Of a stretch of DNA of 10,119 bases, positions 7,661-10,119 are shown one piece after another; position 1 is the stretch's first letter, and each line of letters opens with the position of its first letter. Made by a program: the position numbers and the translations under genes. Location: assembly GCA_013298265.1 (NCBI GenBank), contig JAAFHE010000076.1, positions 1-10,119 of the forward strand, read 5' to 3'. Source of the stretch: Lysobacterales bacterium. GTDB lineage: Bacteria > Pseudomonadota > Gammaproteobacteria > Xanthomonadales > Rhodanobacteraceae. The notes under the pieces were generated by a model, which was not told the DNA's origin, did not search any database, and saw only the letters and a program-made list of their open reading frames with translations.

Positions 7661-7667
7661 TTCCCCC
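7661..7667 (-). promoter_or_regulatory. Ribosome binding site deciding the TonB receptor start
   Basis: GGGGGAA on the minus strand is 6 bases before the ATG at 7654. The alternative ATG at 7669 overlaps this site and has only a distant GGAAGA. The later start also gives a clean signal peptide beginning MSTHRRAS. Confidence 0.6.
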
Positions 7668-7669
7668 AT

Positions 7670-7983
7670 TGATGAAAAGTTTCTTCCAGCGGCCAGTCCC
7701 TAGCATTTGGGCCGCGTCTTTCGGGAGGGGATGCTATTTTGATCTGCGCCGCGTGCGATCAGTCTGTAGTCCCGTCGCGGCCTGGTTCTCAAGGCTGGTT
7801 GCCATGGCTCTCTAGGCTGATCACGGGTGTGTGGCACCGGTGCATGCCGGTTTGGCGTGCTTGCGAATTCTCAGCGCGCGCGCGCGCAGGGTTCGCTCCC
7901 GAGAAATGAGGGCATGTAGAGTCTTGAACTTACTTGTTTTGCCGCGAGCGACGGACGCATCCCGGCTAAGCCTTCCGACGGCC
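7670..7983. other. Non-coding region upstream of the TonB receptor, with a (GC)7 run and an inverted repeat
   Basis: No gene is supported here. The stretch should contain the receptor promoter and the 3' end of the DUF4893 transcript. An alternating GC run of 14 bases lies at 7874-7887, flanked by short complementary pieces (GCGAA at 7863 and TTCGC downstream). Nearer the receptor, TAGCAT (7701-7706) and ATGCTA (7731-7736) form an inverted repeat with a 24-base spacer. That could be an operator or part of the promoter, since AAAATAGCAT on the minus strand resembles a -10 region. No cobalamin or TPP riboswitch core is recognisable. Confidence 0.45.
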
Positions 7984-8580
7984 TCAGCGTTTTAGCTGAT
8001 ACACCTCGTAGCTCTCGTCACTGACATCGAGCAGCATCAGCACGCGTCCCTCGGCGATGCCCCAGGCCAGGCCGACGGTGTCGCTGTCGCGCGCGCTGCC
8101 ACCGGTGGCCTTGCTGTAGGGAACCTGCGGGTCCTCGTTGACGGTGGCGCCGCCGATGAAATACCAGTCGCCCTTGCCGTCGCCCGGCGGCAGCAGCCAG
8201 CCGCTGCGGCGCTGCGAGCCGGTGAGTTTCTGAAAGAACACGCGGCCGTCGCGTTCTTCGATGCGTGCCTTGAACCACGGGTACGGAAAGATGCCGTAGC
8301 GGGCGCCCTGCAGCGAGCGGACTTTCCAGTCGCCGGTGAGTTCGGCTGCGGTCAGCGGCCGATGCGGTTCGGCCAGCAGCTCCTCGACCACGGCCTTGGG
8401 GTCGGCGTCGCCCGCGGGAATTTCCGGACTCGCGTTGATCTTCTCGACACGCCGCTGTGCATCGTGCAGGCGTGCCTGATGTTCGGGCCAGAGCTGGTCC
8501 AGACGCGCGTCGGCGGCAGCCGCCGCCGACGCGACGGCGGCGAAGGGCAGGGCGAGCAGGCAGCGCAGCAGTACGTTCAT
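7984..8580 (-). CDS. Exported DUF4893-family protein
   Basis: The product is 198 residues, with a Sec signal peptide (about 1-23, very Ala-rich, ending AAAAA before DARLDQ). The mature part has a helical, charged stretch (about 25-75), then the domain I recognise as DUF4893. It begins LTGDWKVRSLQ (81-91), carries FFQKLTGSQRRSG (115-127), and continues through YFIGGATVNEDPQVPY (140-155) to YEVYQLKR at the C terminus. The biochemical role of the family is unknown; location should be periplasmic or outer-membrane associated. The ATG at 8580 is preferred over that at 8592 because GGAG lies 6 bases upstream and the signal peptide begins there. It sits 36 bases downstream of the CDP-diacylglycerol synthase gene on the same strand, so co-transcription with the phospholipid genes is likely. 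That proximity does not by itself prove a role in lipid metabolism. No lipobox Cys is present. Confidence 0.85.
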   Translation of the reverse strand: MNVLLRCLLALPFAAVASAAAAADARLDQLWPEHQARLHDAQRRVEKINASPEIPAGDADPKAVVEELLAEPHRPLTAAELTGDWKVRSLQGARYGIFPYPWFKARIEERDGRVFFQKLTGSQRRSGWLLPPGDGKGDWYFIGGATVNEDPQVPYSKATGGSARDSDTVGLAWGIAEGRVLMLLDVSDESYEVYQLKR

Positions 8581-8586
8581 AGGCGA

Positions 8587-8590
8587 CTCC
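8587..8590 (-). promoter_or_regulatory. Ribosome binding site deciding the DUF4893 start
   Basis: GGAG on the minus strand is 6 bases from the ATG at 8580 and lies within the first codons that the alternative ATG at 8592 would use. No Shine-Dalgarno sequence precedes 8592. Confidence 0.55.
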
Positions 8591-8616
8591 ATCGGGCGGA
8601 CGCGTGGCGAGTATGC

Positions 8617-9552
8617 TCAGCCGGAAAAGAAAAAACGCGCAATATGGAAAAATATCGGTGCGGCGAAGCTCACCGAGTCCATGCGGTCCATCATGCCGCC
8701 GTGACCTTCGATCATGCTGCCCCAATCCTTGGCGCCAAGGCTGCGCTTGACCGCCGACAGCGCCAGGCCGCCCAGCACGCCGCAGATCACGATCAGCAGT
8801 GACATCGCCGCCGACTGCAGCGGCGTGAACGGCGTGATCCACCACAGCGATGCGCCGATCGCGACCGCGGACGCACCGCCGCCGATCAGGCCCTCGACGG
8901 TCTTCGACGGGCTGACCAGCGGTGCCAGCTTGTGTTTGCCGAACAGCTTGCCGAAGACGTATTGCATGACGTCGCTGATCTGCACGACCAGCATCAGATA
9001 GAGCAGCAGCAGCGCGCCCTGGCCTTCGAAGCCGGCGAGATCGAGCACGAGCAGCGCCGGTGCGTAGCTGATGCAGTAGATCGCGATCATCACGCCCCAT
9101 TGGATCTTGGTCGTGCGCTCGAGAAATTCCTCGGTATCACCGGCAAATACCGCGAGCGCCGGCAGGCCGAGGAAGGCGTAGACCGGGATGAAGATCGAGA
9201 ACAGCCCGTACCACTCGAGATGAATCAGCCAGTACTGAAGCGGCACGAGCACATAGAACGCGACCACGAGCGGCTTGTGGTCGCTCGCACGCGTCGGCGT
9301 CAGCGTGATGAATTCGCGCAGCGCGAAGAACGAGATGAAGGCGAACACGAACAGCGTCGCCGACGGCCCGAGCCAGAAGCAGGCGCCGAGCACCGCGACC
9401 ATGAGCCACCAGGCGCGCAGGCGCTCGTTCAAGTTGCGGATGACTGCGGTATCGCCCTTGCGCCGCTGCAGCAGCCAGCCCAGGGCCGAGGCCACGCTCA
9501 GTAGCGTGACGATGCCGCCGAATACCCAGAGCAGTTTCTGTGCCGCGGTCAT
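8617..9552 (-). CDS. Phosphatidate cytidylyltransferase (CDP-diacylglycerol synthase), CdsA family, YnbB-like
   Basis: This integral inner-membrane enzyme makes CDP-diacylglycerol and diphosphate from CTP and phosphatidic acid, the branch point to the major phospholipids. The product is 311 residues with about eight hydrophobic segments, beginning at about 6-28. The CdsA signature spans 266-292: SAVKR, then KD (275-276), then HGGMMDRMD (284-292), which holds the metal-binding acidic residues. The SPSKTVEG motif (214-221) and QISDVMQYVFGKLFGKHK (191-208) are also present. At 282 a Glu stands where the family pattern has Pro or Gly. The overall sequence resembles YnbB-type paralogues more than the housekeeping CdsA, which usually sits beside the isoprenoid and outer-membrane biogenesis genes. 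The start overlaps the stop of the acyltransferase (ATGA), with GGAGA 8 bases upstream, so translation is probably coupled. A second copy of cdsA elsewhere in the genome is expected but cannot be seen. Confidence 0.93.
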   Translation of the reverse strand: MTAAQKLLWVFGGIVTLLSVASALGWLLQRRKGDTAVIRNLNERLRAWWLMVAVLGACFWLGPSATLFVFAFISFFALREFITLTPTRASDHKPLVVAFYVLVPLQYWLIHLEWYGLFSIFIPVYAFLGLPALAVFAGDTEEFLERTTKIQWGVMIAIYCISYAPALLVLDLAGFEGQGALLLLYLMLVVQISDVMQYVFGKLFGKHKLAPLVSPSKTVEGLIGGGASAVAIGASLWWITPFTPLQSAAMSLLIVICGVLGGLALSAVKRSLGAKDWGSMIEGHGGMMDRMDSVSFAAPIFFHIARFFFSG

Positions 9553-10119
9553 GTCGGGGTTCTCCGTGCCGGATCGGCCAGCGCGCAGACGGACGCATGC
9601 GCACGCCGCAGGAAATCCGCGCGCGATTCGGCACCGGGCCGTTCCAGCGCCGCGCCGAAGCGCACCGTGCAGTACAGCGGCAGCGGCACATGCGAGCCTT
9701 TCGGCAGGCTGCGGTGCAGGGTGTCGAGGTACGCCGGCACGAGATTCAGCGACGGGAACGACTCGGCGATGCGGAACAGGCCGCCGCGGAACGGCTGCGG
9801 CAGGCGGTCCGCGGTACGCGTGCCTTCGGGAAACAGGATCAGCGAATCGCCTTGTTCGAGTGCCGCGAACACCGGCGCCAGCGGATCCCCGGCTCGCTCA
9901 TCGCGGCGGCGCTCGATCAGGATCGCGCGCAGCACGCGGCCGGATAGATAGGTGCGCAGGCCCGGCTTGTCCCAGTAATCGCGCGCGGCGACTGGCCGCG
10001 TCACCGCGCGCTGGGCTGGCGTCAGCGCGCTCCAGATCGCGAGCGTGTCGAGGTGGCTGCAGTGGTTCGCGAAGTACAGGCATTGGCCGCCGTCCGGTTC
10101 GCTGCGCCATTGGGCGCGC
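9549..10119 (-). CDS. PlsC-type lysophospholipid/glycerolipid acyltransferase, 5' end beyond the window
   Basis: The gene is open to the right edge and its start is not in the window; 189 residues are visible (frame from 10118). It carries the two blocks that define glycerolipid acyltransferases. These are the catalytic NHCSHLD (10067-10047, an H-x4-D motif) and FPEGTR (9833-9816), which binds the glycerol phosphate. The usual product is phosphatidic acid formed by acylating lysophosphatidic acid, at the cytoplasmic face of the inner membrane. A GTG at 10004 in this frame is not a start, since the catalytic motif lies upstream of it. The missing N-terminal part is probably short, because HX4D normally lies near the beginning. 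The TGA overlaps the ATG of the CDP-diacylglycerol synthase by four bases, so its product would be the substrate of the next enzyme. Lyso-lipids other than lysophosphatidate are possible substrates. Confidence 0.92.
   Translation of the reverse strand, partial: RAQWRSEPDGGQCLYFANHCSHLDTLAIWSALTPAQRAVTRPVAARDYWDKPGLRTYLSGRVLRAILIERRRDERAGDPLAPVFAALEQGDSLILFPEGTRTADRLPQPFRGGLFRIAESFPSLNLVPAYLDTLHRSLPKGSHVPLPLYCTVRFGAALERPGAESRADFLRRAHASVCALADPARRTPT

Noticed and set aside
7670..7983. A cobalamin riboswitch upstream of the TonB receptor
   Set aside because: Receptors of this class often have one, but I could not find the B12-box or the other conserved core segments on the minus strand.

Overview
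The window is a GC-rich chromosomal segment of about 10 kb in which all six supported genes lie on the minus strand. The metK protein sequence, the base composition, a large secreted protein ending in a W-rich domain (a type I associate with Lysobacter/Dokdonella-like bacteria) and the TonB-dependent receptor together suggest a gammaproteobacterium of the Xanthomonadales/Lysobacterales (Rhodanobacteraceae-like). This placement is inferred from sequence character; no rRNA or other phylogenetic marker beyond metK is present.

In the direction of transcription (high to low coordinates), the window opens with a phospholipid block. A 5'-truncated PlsC-type acyltransferase (9549-10119) is coupled by an ATGA overlap to a CdsA-family phosphatidate cytidylyltransferase (8617-9552). 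After 36 bases comes a small exported DUF4893 protein (7984-8580). The first two would make phosphatidic acid and then CDP-diacylglycerol at the inner membrane. A non-coding stretch of 329 bases with a (GC)7 run precedes a TonB-dependent outer-membrane receptor (5534-7654). Next is a 371-base leader region with a very strong hairpin and a promoter-like element, followed by metK (3963-5162), which makes S-adenosylmethionine. The last gene (164-3394) encodes a 1076-residue exported protein. It consists of about 13 propeller-like repeats and a tandem pair of about 120-residue W-rich C-terminal domains.

The most unusual non-coding element lies just downstream of metK. It is an array of five near-perfect 34-bp tandem units plus one decayed unit (3741-3930). 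Each unit carries a perfect 17-bp dyad that folds into a hairpin, and the dyad nearest metK extends into an 11-bp stem that looks like the metK terminator. The array is therefore most simply read as a terminator-like hairpin multiplied in tandem.

No mobile element, CRISPR array, tRNA, rRNA or recognisable defence system was found. No operon linking metK, the receptor and the propeller protein is evident; they look like independent units that happen to share a strand.
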